The position numbers and the translations under genes are program-made. Of a stretch of 64,000 bases of DNA, positions 34,634 to 47,644 are shown in pieces; the first letter of the stretch is position 1; each line of letters opens with the position of its first letter. Source of the DNA: Xiphydria camelus (Eukaryota > Arthropoda > Insecta > Hymenoptera > Xiphydriidae); NCBI GenBank assembly GCA_963678675.1, contig OY783192.1:33139250-33203249 (forward strand), written 5' to 3'. Under the pieces are notes generated by a model. The model ran no database searches. It was not told where the DNA came from and worked only from the letters and a program-made list of their open reading frames with translations.

Positions 34634-34766
34634 ACACGATTATCTCGTTATCCGTGAATATTTGGTCCACGTCGAGATGTAGAACTTTTTATAGATCTGT
34701 ATGTGATCTTAAACAAGTTCTATATCGACTTTCATCGGAACTTCGCAGATCGGGAGATAATCGCGT
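34634..34766. repeat. Family L fold-back element
   Basis: ACACGATTATCTCGTTATCC faces GGGAGATAATCGCG. The centre AACTTTTTATAGATCTG matches the family L core at 5361 and 18612. Confidence 0.5.
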
Positions 34767-34977
34767 CTAAACTTTGAAAATTCCAACCACGCATAGACGG
34801 GGAACTCGCAGAAGCTTTCCAGACGAACGCAGAATTCCCGCGAATTCCACGGCGCTTCGGCGTCAAAGCGGCGATATTTTCAAGTCCGTCGCACCCGCGA
34901 TATCGCAGTGACAAAACGCGCGCGGAACGAGGACCGAGTAATTAAAATTCTTCGTATACGAGGCGGATCGCCCTCGA

Positions 34978-34984
<7 letters not shown>

Positions 34985-35030
<46 letters not shown>
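34985..35030. repeat. (TC)23 microsatellite
   Basis: A perfect TC dinucleotide run of 46 bp. Confidence 0.95.
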
Positions 35031-35033
<3 letters not shown>

Positions 35034-36788
35034 CTTTCTCTCCTTCCACGTCGACGACGCAGCTTTCTCGCCTCTCGCTCCCTCCGCAATGGCTTCGCTG
35101 AAAACCGCGCACCCCGCGCCGGGCAGCGCGCGACGCGGCGGAGAGTAAAAAATTAACTCTTAACTAGCGAGCGCGGTAGTCGTGGCGACAGCGGTACTAA
35201 TTTCACCTCTGCATTCCATCGCTCCTTGCCGTGGCCGCCTCGGGGCACGCTTCGTTAGCCGGTTGCCCGCATGGAAAAGCACGGGTGTCGAAAGGAAGTC
35301 TCGCGCCCGTGCGCGAAAAAACCGCGGCGCAACGCCTACGTTTGCGCGTATCGGGAATGCCGTCTCTCTGCGCGTGGAAACGCGCGGTCCGTGGCGCGGA
35401 TCGGTGCTGGATGGAGGATCTGGTAAGGATGAGGAGAGGATCGTACGCGGGGGAGGGTTGTGCGAGTGAAGTAAGTCGAATGGATGGAATAGAAATGCCG
35501 AATGGTATCGTTTATTGATCAATTAAGCTTCGTACATTTTAAGCGCGTTACATGATTAGATGTACAGCAGTCTCTCGTAAGATCGCAACCCTTTGCAAAT
35601 TCGTACAACGGAGAAGACAGTTTTTAAATAAATGTAATGACAAATACATCTGTCTTGTTCGTGTTCCATTGCAACTCTCTTATCAAATTATCGCCAGCTG
35701 CTGCGACAGCTAATTATCTTTGACTCGCGACCATCCGCGCGCAACAACCGAGCAACCGCGCAAGTCTCAGCCGAACGCGCAGTGGTGAACGACTTTTTTT
35801 TTGTCTATACCGTCGCGACCTATACCGAGTGTGGGTGACACTTGGAACGCTCATTAACGACATTCTCCACGGCGCGACGTGGCTACGGGTAGTGCTCACG
35901 TGGCGTAATCGACACGAAAGTGTTATTAATACGTATAATTAATGATAGCGCCCAGCGCGTATATAAGAATAAATATCGCGCCGTGTAGAACAGAAATGTC
36001 GGGCTTCCATCGATCAACGTCGCGGACCTTGCAAGGATTACCGGCTCGGCCGCGCTGCTCGTCACCGACGGTAATGTCGTGAGAAAGAGAGGCGTGCGCA
36101 ACAACGGCGTCGATGTGGCAGCGCGGGGGAGGCGTGAGAAGAAGAAGCGAGTCGCTGATATCAATCCGAAGGACGCGCCGGCGATACGCACGCCTTCGAG
36201 GTTTACGCGTTCCTTCGGCGGAAACGGGCGAAGGACTCTACCGTGTCGCACGGCGCGTCGCGGCAGAAACGAGGGAAGAAACACGCGCTTAGACGGCGAC
36301 GGGGAACTGCGCCGGTGTGCGCCACGGTTGTTACTCCTCGGAGGTGCTTCTCGGTAAGAGTCGGCGGCACGTCGCATGCGAATGAGCGAGTTACGACCAA
36401 ATCGGGCAGCGGGCCGCCTCGCTGCCATGCGAGAAAACCTCGGTAGGACTTTTTTTTACGAATCGGGCCGCGCTTCTCCCGTCTCGGAATGTTCCGTTCA
36501 CTTTTCTTGCTCGTTGCTTCCGAGGAGGGCCAAGTTCCCGCTGGCGTTCGCCACTCGCTGCAGCCCTTGGAAATCGCGGCCGCTCGCGGTTCGCGCGCGG
36601 CATTGGCGAAGGACTCTCCCGCACTTCCGGCCGGAGCGGTATTCTCGCCTTTCGCGTTTCTGGCTCCCGTTCGACGGAAATCGAGGTAATACGATTGTAG
36701 AACTACGCGTTGTACGGTGGTCAGTGCGGGGATAGAATTACGGTGCGCGTTTCGATACTACGTTTGTGTGAACTGGCACTTATTAATA

Positions 36789-37071
36789 CATTGAGAAAAA
36801 TGACGTTTCGAAATGTAGCAATCAATCCTAGAAAGTATAGGGAAAAAACTGCAAGTGATAAATCTAGTGATAGTGCAGTTATGAATTCATTTAAACACTA
36901 TAGTGTGTATAGGATTTATATTTACGTCTGACACACACAAAAGTATTTTTATACAGTATAGTAGTTAAACGAATTCATAACTACACTGAACACTAGATAT
37001 TTTACTTGGAGCTGTTTCCCCATACCTTCTGGGATTGATTGCTACATTTCAAAACGTCATTTTTCTCAGTG
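36789..37071 (+). repeat. Family Q MITE, uninterrupted reference copy
   Basis: CATTGAGAAAAATGACGTTT faces AACGTCATTTTTCTCAGTG. Further in, GTAGCAATCAATCCTAGAAA faces TCTGGGATTGATTGCTAC. TA flanks both ends. At 283 bp it shows what the nested copy at 20305 looked like before insertions. Confidence 0.85.
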
Positions 37072-39200
37072 TATAAGCTTTGAAATTAATTCTATAAAAA
37101 AAAAAAGAGTCGTCACCGAAAGGCGAATGTGCAAAGATACTGAACACAGTTCACAAAACGATCGAGGCGCGATTCCGTCACGCGATTAAACCGCGTAGGC
37201 TGGAAGCCGACGCGCGACGAATCAACGAGTAACGCGCACCTCTGTATCGCGGTACTTTATATCCTCCTCCCGCACCTGCAAGTGCAACGCGAGTATCTCG
37301 AGTGTATATTAAGCAACCGCCTGGAAAGAGAGAAAGAGAGAGAAACGTTATTTAAACGAGGCAAGGCGAATCGAGCTGGCAGCCATGTGCGCGTTCATAA
37401 TTTCACAGAATGTTCCATTATCCGCGCAAAGCTCTTAGGAACGAAGCGCGCAGTGATCGGTGGTCGGCGTTGAAGAAGATGATGCTCGAGATCTCTAATA
37501 AACACTTCTGTTGTATGGTAATCTACGAACACTTGCAACGTGTCTGCATATATGTAAGTGAATGTACATTTTATGCCCGGATCCAGATGATAGAGCAACG
37601 TATCGTCAATTTTTTTAAAATAAAATTCATCAAAATATACCTCTGCATGGTCCCTTTCCGTAATTCGATCTCGTGCATTTTGCGTAGCTGAAAAATTAGC
37701 CTTTTAGGTTAAAAGCACGTCGGAAAAGATGATCCTGGAAGTATAGTCCTGTACGCTTCACCTCTTTCACTGGAACAAACACGAGGAAAAATGTTATTTG
37801 AATAATTCTGATAGATTTGTCGAGTTTCTTCATTGCCGGGGAAGTCTCTGAGCAGTTTGAAAATAATTTTATAACGAAGTTTATCGGCGGACGCGACGAA
37901 TATCGTGGGAAATGCCCTTCGCGCTATATCTAGACGCTCGGTGGACCTATCCACTGCTGTCGAAGCGATCGCGCGAGAAGGACTGCATTGGAAGCAAATT
38001 GAATTTGCTTCGAATTTAATAACAAATCTATCGGATTCATATTAACCAGCTCGAGAGAGAGGTAGTTATTTTTATTCCGACGGGATTAAGAGGCCGCTTC
38101 GAGCCTGCGGTATTTTGGTCCTTCTATTTTTTTTTTAATTTCATCACGTCGCAGTGAACATCAGCCCTTCATCCAGTGTCGTCGGAGTAGCGAGAATCCG
38201 CAGACGCAATTGAAATGAATCGAAAAGATACCGCCTACGATAATGGCACGGACGAGAGATGCGATGGAGCCGTCCAACCGTGCAATCCCGGTGTTGTATG
38301 TATATGTAGTTGCAATTACCGGCGTGTTTGTCACCCACGTTCGAACCAAGTACGGAATGCGAAGCTGTGACTGCTGCTGAACGCTACTGCACCGCAATGG
38401 ACTCATCGCCAAATGTCGCGGATTTTTCTACTGTTCACAGATATCTACGAATCCTCCCTGGTATTTCAATCGAGCGAATATTTGAATATTGTATTTTGTC
38501 GAAATATTTTATATTATTTTCACATGAAATCACTGATAATAAAAATAGCATTTTTCGAATGTATACTTACCTCCTTCAAAAAAATCAGAGGATGCGTACC
38601 GGTACTGGATCCCTATAGTTTCAGAAATCAGTATCAGAGCAGTAATCGCTTATTTTCTCTGACCTGAGGTTCAAGAATCATCACTTTTGCAGGTAGTTGC
38701 AATGTTCCGTTATTTAAATAAATTATCGTCACTTTGAAGTAATGTAGTGGTGATATCAAGTGATACTTTAGCGTAATGCACTTCGTTTGCATTGTAACTC
38801 GAGATCTATAAAATACCCGTTGATAAGTACGGTTAGTGATATACGCAGACGCATGGGACAGCGGCTTGGACGATATAAGGATCACCTCACCAGGCCTTCC
38901 CTTCTGTTCGGGCGCAACTGTTGGCTGGTGAGGTTGAGTAACAACCACATATTTTCCTCTATTAGAATATCTTCGTGAACGGAGAATTGAATTGAAGTAT
39001 CAATATATGTATGGGCTCTCAAAAGCAGGAGCTCCCTCGCGACATGGTCTGGGAAATCTATGGTGCTTTGTTTCCTTGATTTACAGGCGCCGGCTCATGT
39101 AGTATTGCTTTGAAAGGTGAAATTTCTCTCTGAGATTCTTTTAGACAATAATCTCTCGTATAGAACAATATTTATCCCAACGAATCCTCCATATTTCTAA
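37072..39200. other. Intronic DNA, no gene established
   Basis: A stretch at 38161-38412 is open in several frames on both strands, which is unusual for its moderate GC content, but none shows a recognisable domain or paired splice signals. Confidence 0.35.
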
Positions 39201-40966
39201 TAGTCTAAGATCCGAACTAGAGACGTTCTTCACCGATCTGCTTACCGGATGAAAAGTATTTTTTATCAAACATAATACGTCAATGAACATATCGCGTATG
39301 GGTAGGCTAATAAAATATGCTCAAGACTACCCTTAAAACTATATAAACAGGTGAGCTGATATGAGCAATTTGCACCGATCTGCTTACCAATTAAACTATA
39401 TATGAAAATAAAGATAATTTTATTGCAAACACGATGGTATAACCCTACCTGCAAAAAATCGGTCATGAGTCACGGTTGTAAGGCTTTGAAATTTATCGGA
39501 GCTAGCCAAGATGCGCGTACTACAGGGAAATTTGCTATAGGACGCAACGTAGGAAGTGGGCGCGACGCGACGGTTAGATGAGAGAGAGTGCGTACATGCT
39601 GCTTCCTCGTACGATTGATAAAGATAACACTACTAAAATGCCGAGAAAAAGCGACTACAATGGAGTAGGTACTGGCAGTAAACTTTTAATTACTTTAAAT
39701 TAAATATAAAATATTAAAATGTGAAAGATTTTTCAAATATTTTCAACTAAATATATGGATGGGGAAATATTAATATTTCTATCACACAGAATAATAATAT
39801 GTTAGTGATAATTATTCGATAAATTTTATCTATTCTATAAAAATACCACAGCAAACAAACAGAAAAATTACATTTTTTAGAGAGCGATAAAAAATCATTA
39901 ACAAATTGACGGTGTAAAAAACTCTATTATAAAACAATGAATACAATAACAATCTTTACAAAGATTATAACAATATTACAACAAATACAATATTATAGCC
40001 TTCCAAAAACTTGTATGTTGCTGGAATAAGAGTGCCCAGATTTTATATAACAGTAACCTAAACAACGCAAAGACTCCAAGAAGAATTTTTCTTAACAATT
40101 TATCATTTCAACTTATGAAATCTCGCTTAGAGGAAAAGTCTAGAATTTCGTCTTTACCTTCAGATATTTTTAATGCGTTACAAACCCACCCCATGAGCCA
40201 TCGCCTCGACTGTCTGTTTATCACATGTTCGGAAAAAACTTTCACTCGAAAACCCGGTAAGAACGTTTTTCCCCTTTTTCTGTACTTTCGAGAAAGAGCC
40301 ATAAAGTAATAAATTGTCCCTTCTCCAGACAGGCAAAAATAAAAATGCAAAGTTAGTTGAATCTTGAACGAAAATAATTTTACCAGGGATCCAACAGTAA
40401 TTGATTGAAAAAAATAACGATTGAAAAAGATACTACATTACATTTATATCATAATGGGGAGCACGTATTTTTCCGCAAACTGAGGGATGTAAACAGCGAG
40501 GCGCTCGCAGTCGCTTTTTCTCGGCATTTTAGTAGTGTTATCTTTGTCAATCGTACGAGGAAGCAGCATGTACGCACTCTCTCTCATCTAACCGTCGCGT
40601 CGCGCCTATTTCCTACGTTGCGTCCTGTAGCAAATTTCCCTGTAGTACGCGCATCTTGGCTAGCTCCGATAAATTTCAAAGCCTCTTACAACCCTGATTC
40701 ATGACCGATTTTTTGCAGGTAGGGTTATACCATCGTGTTTGCAATAAAATTATCTTTATTTTCATATATAGTTTAATTGGTAAGCAGATCGGTGCAAATT
40801 GCTCATATCAGCTCACCTGTTTATATAGTTTTAAGGGTAGTCTTGAGCATATTTTATTAGCCTACCCATACGCGATATGTTCATTGACGTATTATGTTTG
40901 ATAAAAAATACTTTTCTTCCGGTAAGCAGATCGGTGAAGAACGTCTCTAGTTCGGATCTTAGACTA
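39201..40966. mobile_element. 1,766-bp transposon with 457-bp terminal inverted repeats
   Basis: Arms 39201-39656 and 40509-40966 are almost identical inverted copies beginning TAGTCTAAGATCCGAACTAG. The flanks are TAA on both sides, fitting a 3-bp TWA duplication (PIF/Harbinger-like). A TA duplication (Tc1/mariner-like) fits equally well. CACCGATCTGCTTACC occurs twice in each arm (39231, 39373 and inverted at 40779, 40921), like subterminal transposase sites. The interior (39657-40508) is AT-rich with only short open frames (for example 40115-40309), so the element is non-autonomous. The high similarity of the arms suggests recent insertion or gene conversion. Confidence 0.8.
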
Positions 40967-42100
40967 TAATACTTGGTTGAAAGTCCAAACACGCCCTTCC
41001 ATTAATAATACTCATTTGAAAACCATGACACATCCACATCTTTAATACTTCCTCTAGAACCTCAATACACTTTCTACATTCCTACGATAGGATAGGGAGG
41101 GTCTCATGAGATTTACTAATGTTTTATATAGACATTGAGAATTATAAAATAGAGAATAATGTAATGTAGATTAATTAGAGAGAATTACACTAAAATATTA
41201 CTTAATATCACAATTTTATTATTTGAAGCCGACGATGATTTGTTTAAGTAACGGAATATTGCAACTATCCGTAAGTTCGAGAGAATACTTCCAAAAATGA
41301 CCATTTTTGAACCTTAAAGCATAAAGAGAATGGATGATTGCTACTGATACTTAATTCTTTAGGGAGACAGAAACAGATACGGAGAGTACTTGGAAAGATT
41401 GAGAGAGGGAATATTTGAGAAAAGGAATGGGACCTTATATCGAGATGATGTTTTATCCTGAGGTATGATGAATTCTTATATATGGTAAGTACGAAAGACT
41501 TGGAAGATAAGAGGAAGGAGAGCAGATACGAAGTGATCTACTACTGATGTAAAGTTGAGCAAGGGCGAGTTTGAATCTATGTACAGCACGAGTGAATGTT
41601 TAGTTTTTAGTTGTTATTATTTCTAGTAAATTGAAAATAACTTATACCAAGATTAAGTACCTATAAGCAAGGGTAATTATATCAATCAATTCTTTATTTA
41701 AACTGAAAGGTCAAATAGACTTAAAAAGTCAATATTTTCTATCCATATTTACCATTGACTAATATTATAATTAATAACGATGTACCTAACGATTAAATAA
41801 ATATTCAACGAATATGAAATAAATTTATACTTCATTTATACGTAGTATTGTAATTATTTATTTATTCCGTTATATAGAATGTACCTTATTATTATATATA
41901 TCGCTGGGAGGATTGTAGAATATTTAGGAGGAGGATATTGTTTGGTAGAAGCATGATTACAATGTGAAAGAGAAGAAGCTGGTTTAAAGGACGAAGGCGA
42001 TAGCGATGTTAGGTGATGACAATCACCTTAAGTAATCTTGCAAATAAATGTAGATAATATTGAAACTATCTCACGATTCTATGTGTAGCTATCATCGGCC
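40967..42100. other. AT-rich intronic DNA, no gene seen
   Basis: It is distinctly AT-rich and low in CpG compared with the rest of the unique sequence, with GA-rich stretches at 41340-41420 and 41490-41540. It may be an old transposon body, but I find no ends. Confidence 0.35.
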
Positions 42101-43283
42101 ACGTTGTCACGGCTTCATCATTCTCCTCGCGTTGCTTCAATGAAGTTTGTTGTTATTCGCGATGAAGCGAAACGTCGCGTCGCCGTAACCCCCCCGCTTG
42201 ACCCGCCCGATAACTCAGGCTCTAATTTTAGCCGCGCCCCGGATGGCTTATCGGGGAAGCGTGCAGAAGCAACGGCAATACGAGAAACAACGGGGGCCTC
42301 GCGCTTTCGCTGCCTCGCATCACACGACTGCGCGGTCATATTGTTTCCCTTTTAGCAGTGGCGCGTCGCGCGCGCTTCAGCACTTTACCGTATAACAACG
42401 ACCGCGCGCGACGCGGCGCGGCTCGCTTTGTCTCGTTGGCGACCGACGATGACTGCAACGAGACATAAATTGCAATTAGCACCGGCGTATCCGCGCAACG
42501 TGAGCGAGAGAGGTCGAGTCCGCAGCGTGCTGCCATCCACGTGTACACGTGCGCGCGCGCTCGCGCACACATGCACCAACATCGGCAACGGGGAGATATT
42601 CCCCGCGGTTTTCCCTCCGCGTTCCGTGTTCCTCCGGAGAACGAGCGGGTGCCTCTCGGGTCACCTCGCGCGGACCACGCGGTGCCAGAAGACGGAGGGA
42701 GGAGAGGCCCTGGTCCCGCTCTCCGGCGCGCTCACGGAGCCGTCGTATCTGGGTCCGGAGGAGAAAGGGGGAGGAGAGGGGCGCGCACCAGCGCGCAAGA
42801 GTCCCATCACGAAGAGACAATGAAAAGAAACGCGGGCAGGCTCTTGTTAGCCCGAGCTATTATCGTTAATTAAATAGCGCCTTCGCTATCTCGGCTCACG
42901 GCGCGCGGACCGCGTGTACGTGTGTGTATACGGTGGCGCGCGAAGGTGCCCCGGCTCACGGGCATTAAGTCCGTATGGCACTGCGCGCGACTTTAATTGC
43001 CGCTCTCTCCGGAGGCAGCGTTTATCGCTCTTCAACCGTCGTTTGTACGACTGTCGGTGATTCAGGCAGGAAGGACGTATTGTCCGGATGAGGGAGCGCG
43101 CGAGACGCTGCGTCGCGATTCGCGAGGAATCGAGTAGTATGCAGAGGTTATAAATATCGGCGAAAAGTTGGGCGGCCAGTGCGGATATCGATGAAGCGAA
43201 TGGTCGACGTTCGGCTGTATTGAAATTCATGAGAAATTAATTCTGAACTCGATCGTTCAGAGGAGCCGGAAACTTTTGTACGT
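42101..43283. other. CpG-rich unique intronic DNA, no gene seen
   Basis: Overlapping Arg-rich frames lie on both strands. An AT island, TTATCGTTAATTAAATAGC, sits at about 42859-42877. Confidence 0.4.
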
Positions 43284-43367
43284 GCCCTGAGAGAAATAAT
43301 TGTTGGTGTCAAAAAATACGCCCTGAGTCAAGAACACACGATCTTACAATTTCAAGAATACAGATTA
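43284..43367. repeat. Family F MITE, one terminal half
   Basis: CCCTGAGAGAAATAATTGTT, then GTGTCAAAAAA and TCAAGAACACACGATCTTA match one end of family F. The other end is missing. Confidence 0.5.
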
Positions 43368-43420
43368 GCGTAAAATCATCCTTAGCACTTTCGACAGTTC
43401 ATAGATTTACTCTCAAAAAA

Positions 43421-43508
43421 GGTACGCCTTTTAGCATTGCTGGAAGTTGGCAGAATTTACTCAAATTAGCAGGTTTTCGTAATGTCTTCATTTCGGTTTA
43501 CTTTTATT
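43421..43508. repeat. Dispersed repeat N, copy 2
   Basis: This is the partner of 28349-28440, with the same word order over about 90 bp. The flanks do not match. Confidence 0.5.
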
Positions 43509-44333
43509 GATTGAAATAAACGTTGATCAGTCCTTTTTAATTATTTACAGGCTGCCACCGTTCGATTTTTTTCATTGATTAGTCTAAAAATTTATTCTTC
43601 CATTTAGAAAATCGTAAGCGATGAGCATAACGTCTAACGCGATTTCAGTATAGATTTGACAACATTTGAAGAATTATTTAGTTCAGATCTACCCACTGAA
43701 GCGCAGCATGGCAAATAGGCGTGGATGACATTAAATAATTATACTACCAATGAGGATTGAATACTGATTTAGCGATTTCGATCTGATGAATTAGCGTATC
43801 CTGACTAACTACCACCTGAAAAATTCCTATAAGCTATTTTCAAAATCCCCAGAATGAAAACACACGCCTTAAAAAATACTTCAAAATGTGGTCCAACATA
43901 CGACGAATCTATCAGGTCCACAGAGGTGATAAAACAAATTCAGTGCGAGGAAACAGAACAAAGTCGAAGCAAATCGACAGTCGGAACGCTTCACTGAAAA
44001 ATGTTCCAATCGAAAGCTATACGCGGCCTATATACTAAGAATGTTAACCATACAGATACTCGCGACGTGTATTCGATCCCCACAGACCCGGAGCCAGGTA
44101 TCCAGGCGCAGGTAAACCCGTGTTAAATTCGCGCTCGCGGCGGCAGCGATGCGGTTAACTATCTGCGGTGAAATCGGCCCGCGCATCGCCTGCTGTAGGC
44201 CTCGTGCGGTCGGGGTTGTTTACGAGCGGGGAGGGTTGGCGCTGAACCGTTTTCAGGTTCCCATAACCATGGAGCGACTAGGAAGCGCGCCGAAGGGGCT
44301 CCGCAGCCTCCTCATCTCTTTTTGATCGGACAC

Positions 44334-44396
44334 ACTCTCTCTCTCTCTCTCTCTCTCTCCCTTTCTCTCTCCTTCTCTCTCTCTCCTCGCGCTCAG
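44334..44396. repeat. CT-rich microsatellite
   Basis: An interrupted CT run with CCTTTCTC and CCTTCTC breaks. Confidence 0.9.
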
Positions 44397-44570
44397 CTTC
44401 CACGGATGCGACATTATTCCTAGCGCGCGCGGCCGACCCAGCACGCCCTGACCTCCACAACTTTATGTTTATACGCTCCTTTCCACGACGTTATCCCGAT
44501 AACGGGCCGGCCACACGTCACCCACTCGTGATCCTCCGCTTTCATCCACATTGGCCGGCGTCAACCGAGT

Positions 44571-44622
44571 CTCTCTCGCTCTCTCTTTCTCTCTTCCTCT
44601 CTCTCTCTCTCTCTCCTCCCCT
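44571..44622. repeat. CT-rich microsatellite
   Basis: An interrupted CT run, on the same strand as the one 240 bp upstream. Confidence 0.85.
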
Positions 44623-45614
44623 CCTTCACCTCGGCACTCGGCGAGACTCTCGTGCCTCGCTCGATAAGCTCTCGAGAGCCGGAGACTCGTCCCCCGGTCC
44701 CTCCACCGCGAACCTCCAATGAAGTCGTCGCGAGGAGCTTTTAAATAGATGACCGCAGCGGCGCGCTATCGACGATCTCGATCGTCAATTTTTCAGGATC
44801 CGAAGGGGGGCCATCTATCTTCCGCGTCTCTTCTCCTCGTGGTCGCGCGATTTCATTATAATTCCATTACCGCGTAGCGATCGACTCGGTCGACCGTCCG
44901 GATCGGCGGCGAGGAGCAGCTTCCTCCATCAGCGCGAAGCGTCCGAATGCTTCCTCGCTTGTTGTCTCGCGAGCGAATCGTAATTTCACTCGCGGAAGAG
45001 ACCACCGGGCACACGTGGTGAGCCGCTCGTGTGAGGAGCGGATGCTGCGTCACGTGTTCGCGTAAGTATTGCGAGGAGAGGCTGTGTTTCTTCCAGGACG
45101 ATTTAATATCGTTATCGCGAACGAGGGGCGACTAAGTTGTCTCTCCCCTCGGTTGAGGTAATTACCTCTTTAACGAACGATTCGTTGGGATGTCAAAGCA
45201 GTTCGTCTAACTTCTGTTTGTTTCATTTTTTTTTCGCAATGATTACAATAAACGTCTTGACCGCCACATTTTCGCCTACACACCGGATGTCTTTTATCTA
45301 CAAGCCGCGGTTGTTTGCTCGATAACGAGAAAAACCTTGCGACAGAAACTCGACGATTAGTCACAGTTATCTTTCAATGAGATCGACCGCCGCTTCCCGC
45401 GTTGCGCATTAGCGTTAATTCGTCGCCTCTTCGCGATAGATAAGAAAAATGACGAGTCTCTCTCTCTCTAATAAGCGGGTGACGTGCACGCTTCCCGTTA
45501 TAGTGTTGTAATTGCGGTTGCTTGCGCACAAGTTCTTTTTAATATTACTCCCCGGTGTATCGCGAGAACAATAATCTTCGTTAGAATTCAATGCGTTTAT
45601 CCAATCGATACTAT

Positions 45615-45840
45615 GTAGGGTAGAGCGAGGGTAAAAGAGTCGGAGGCAAAAAGTGTGATTCGATAGATTTCCATAAAAAAACCGTTTCGTTTATTTGCAA
45701 TTAGGATCTTCAAGCAATTGTTGCATACGGAGAGTATTTTTACATAACACAATTATCAAATAGTTAATTATTTTGTAAGGCTTGCCGAATGGTACTTTTT
45801 ATCCTACGGCACCCATCCTTTCAGCCCCACCCTACCCTAC
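45615..45840. repeat. Family O MITE, uninterrupted copy
   Basis: GTAGGGTAGAGCGAGGG faces CCCCACCCTACCCTAC. Internal words CCGTTTCGTTTATTTGCAAT and CGAATGGTACTTTTTATCCT are shared with the heavily nested copy at 59058-59899. Confidence 0.7.
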
Positions 45841-45992
45841 TTTATTACATGTACTTGTAATTTGGAATCATGTTCTTATAGAGATTTCTTGTGAATCGAA
45901 ATAAAATCTCCAAATAAATTGCAACGTTTACGATTAATTAGTTACTACTGATATTTTTAATTAAAAAACGAGGCATGCCTCGTAAATAGATA

Positions 45993-46272
45993 CACCGATA
46001 AAAATAATCTGATCAATCAAACCAAAATCTTGGAGATCATAACCAAATCGTTTGGTGTGTGTGAAACATGTATTCTCCATTTATTTGATTAGACTGACTA
46101 TTTTCTGGTTATAATAACTAGACATGTAGTTAGAATTACTAAGCATATATTATAGTTAAAGTAACTAAATATTATATTTGATTCAACTTGCTAGTATTTT
46201 GATTAGAATAGAACAACTAGACTCTTTTAACCAGATGCACTTTGTCATTTTAACAAAGTTATTTTTCTCGTG
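45993..46272 (+). repeat. Family A MITE
   Basis: CACCGATAAAAATAATCTG opens it and AAAGTTATTTTTCTCGTGG closes it. The interior has CCAAAATCTTGGAG and AACCAAATCGTTTGG. Confidence 0.7.
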
Positions 46273-47156
46273 GTGGCGCCTACCCGAGAAAGCCGTGAGA
46301 AAAAGAACACAGTACGAGCAAATATACGCAAACACGCGTAATGTTTAAACAAACATATGAAACGTATAAACGTGTATAAGTGGGTGTCGCATTTGCGCAC
46401 AAGGGGAGCGAGAGAGAATCGTAGAGCGGATAGCGGGAGAAAAACAAGAAAGCGGAGAGAGAAAGGGAAGAAAACGAGGGTCCGGCCGCGCGGTATAAGG
46501 AGATGTCCCAATTATCTGGGGGAATCGCCGGCTCGTTTATACGGGTCCTACGGGCTCCGCACGACTCGCCACCATCGACTCCGCCAAGCACAATGAGCGA
46601 CTCGTGTTGTTGCCGCGGCAACACGGCCGGTTGATCTCGCGCGCACGCGTAATGCGACTTAAAGCGTAACGCGGCGAAGTGCGATCGAAGGAAAACACTT
46701 GTTAGCGCTCCGGCGAGGGAATAGAGTGGCGTCGATTCGAACCGAATGCAGATGTGCATCTCCGCGCTCGCTTATACCTCCGCTCGATGCAGCTACCGCA
46801 TCTGTGGGAGGATGCTGCCCTCTCCTTCGAAGCTCCTCGTCGTGGGCGCGAGGCGATTAAGGGGCATCTTCGCTCGGACGTTGGAACGCGACTGATCAGT
46901 CGCCTTCGTTTACTAGTGCCGGATCGCGGCAGTCGTCCGAGTTTCTTCTTCTTCTCTATTTTTATTTTCGGCTTTCGTCGTAGAGCTTGAAGACGAGTGG
47001 AGTACTCGAAAAGTAGGAAGGGGCTGGTTGTTATACGAAAGAGTTTTAATATATCATACACTACTGTGCTCTTGCTTAGAGAGAGGCACGAATGGCTGAT
47101 CGCTTACGTTCCGATACTACTGCCAAATCCCTGCTACGGTCTTATAGCATACTAGA
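46273..47156. other. Unique intronic DNA, no gene seen
   Basis: Purine-rich at 46410-46480, CpG-rich afterwards. The open minus-strand frames overlap each other and show no domain. Confidence 0.4.
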
Positions 47157-47568
47157 GTAGATCGAGACGAAGCGGATCATAGATCCGCATTTCTTGAATG
47201 GTGTTGAAAATGAGCATTTCGATCGTTCGTATTACTTTGCTCCTCTCCACAGGGAAAAAAATAGATTGTAGCATTTTTACAAAACATGCGACAAATTTTG
47301 GAGCAAGGCCAACTTATTGATACGATAACTACAATTTTAGTAAAAATTACAGCAACGCTTACGACTTCTACAAATTTTGCTATAATTTTTACTGAGATTG
47401 TAATTATCGTAACATTACATTGAGCTTGTCCTGAAATTTACCACAAACTTTGCAAATACTACGATTTATTTTTTTCCGTGCAATGAAGTAATATACGAAC
47501 AATCGAAACGCTCATTTTCACCATGATTTAAGAAATATAAATCTATGATCCGATTTGAATCGGTCTAC
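47157..47568. repeat. Element Z, long inverted repeat with nested Y
   Basis: Arms of about 85 bp (47157-47240 and 47484-47568) share CGGATCATAGATC / GATCTATGATCCG-type sequence, GAAAATGAGC with TTTCGAT, and CGTATTACTT. The centre is occupied by MITE Y. Confidence 0.6.
47248..47480. repeat. Family Y MITE nested in Z
   Basis: CACAGGGAAAAAAATAGATTG faces CGATTTATTTTTTTCCGTG, and TAGCATTTTTACAAAA faces TTTGCAAATACTACG. It lies at the centre of element Z. Confidence 0.6.
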
Positions 47569-47623
47569 CTTTCCTAAACACTGTCTACGAGGAGAACATT
47601 TTCTTCTAAAATATTTACCACCT

Positions 47624-47644
47624 ACACACACACACACACACACA
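47624..47644. repeat. (AC)n microsatellite
   Basis: A perfect CA dinucleotide run of about 21 bp. Confidence 0.95.

Larger units (their letters stand above)
33589..36788. other. CpG-rich unique intronic DNA, no gene established
   Basis: This is the most GC-rich part of the intron. A 233-codon + frame (33866-34567) overlaps an antisense frame and has no recognisable domain. A family L fold-back is at 34634-34766 and a CT microsatellite at 34985-35030. Confidence 0.4.
43509..45614. other. Intronic DNA, no gene seen
   Basis: AT-rich to about 44040, then CpG-rich with two pyrimidine-rich microsatellites (44334-44396 and 44571-44622). No coding block is recognised. Confidence 0.4.

Noticed and set aside
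38161..38412. Possible receptor-like or Cys-rich small protein
   Set aside because: Several frames on both strands are open at once. The minus frame has hydrophobic stretches and one + frame has a Cys cluster, but they exclude each other and neither has splice sites or a known pattern.
39266..40901. Two identical 66-codon open frames as a duplicated gene
   Set aside because: They are the same piece of the two inverted arms of the element at 39201-40966. Identity reflects arm similarity, not protein selection.
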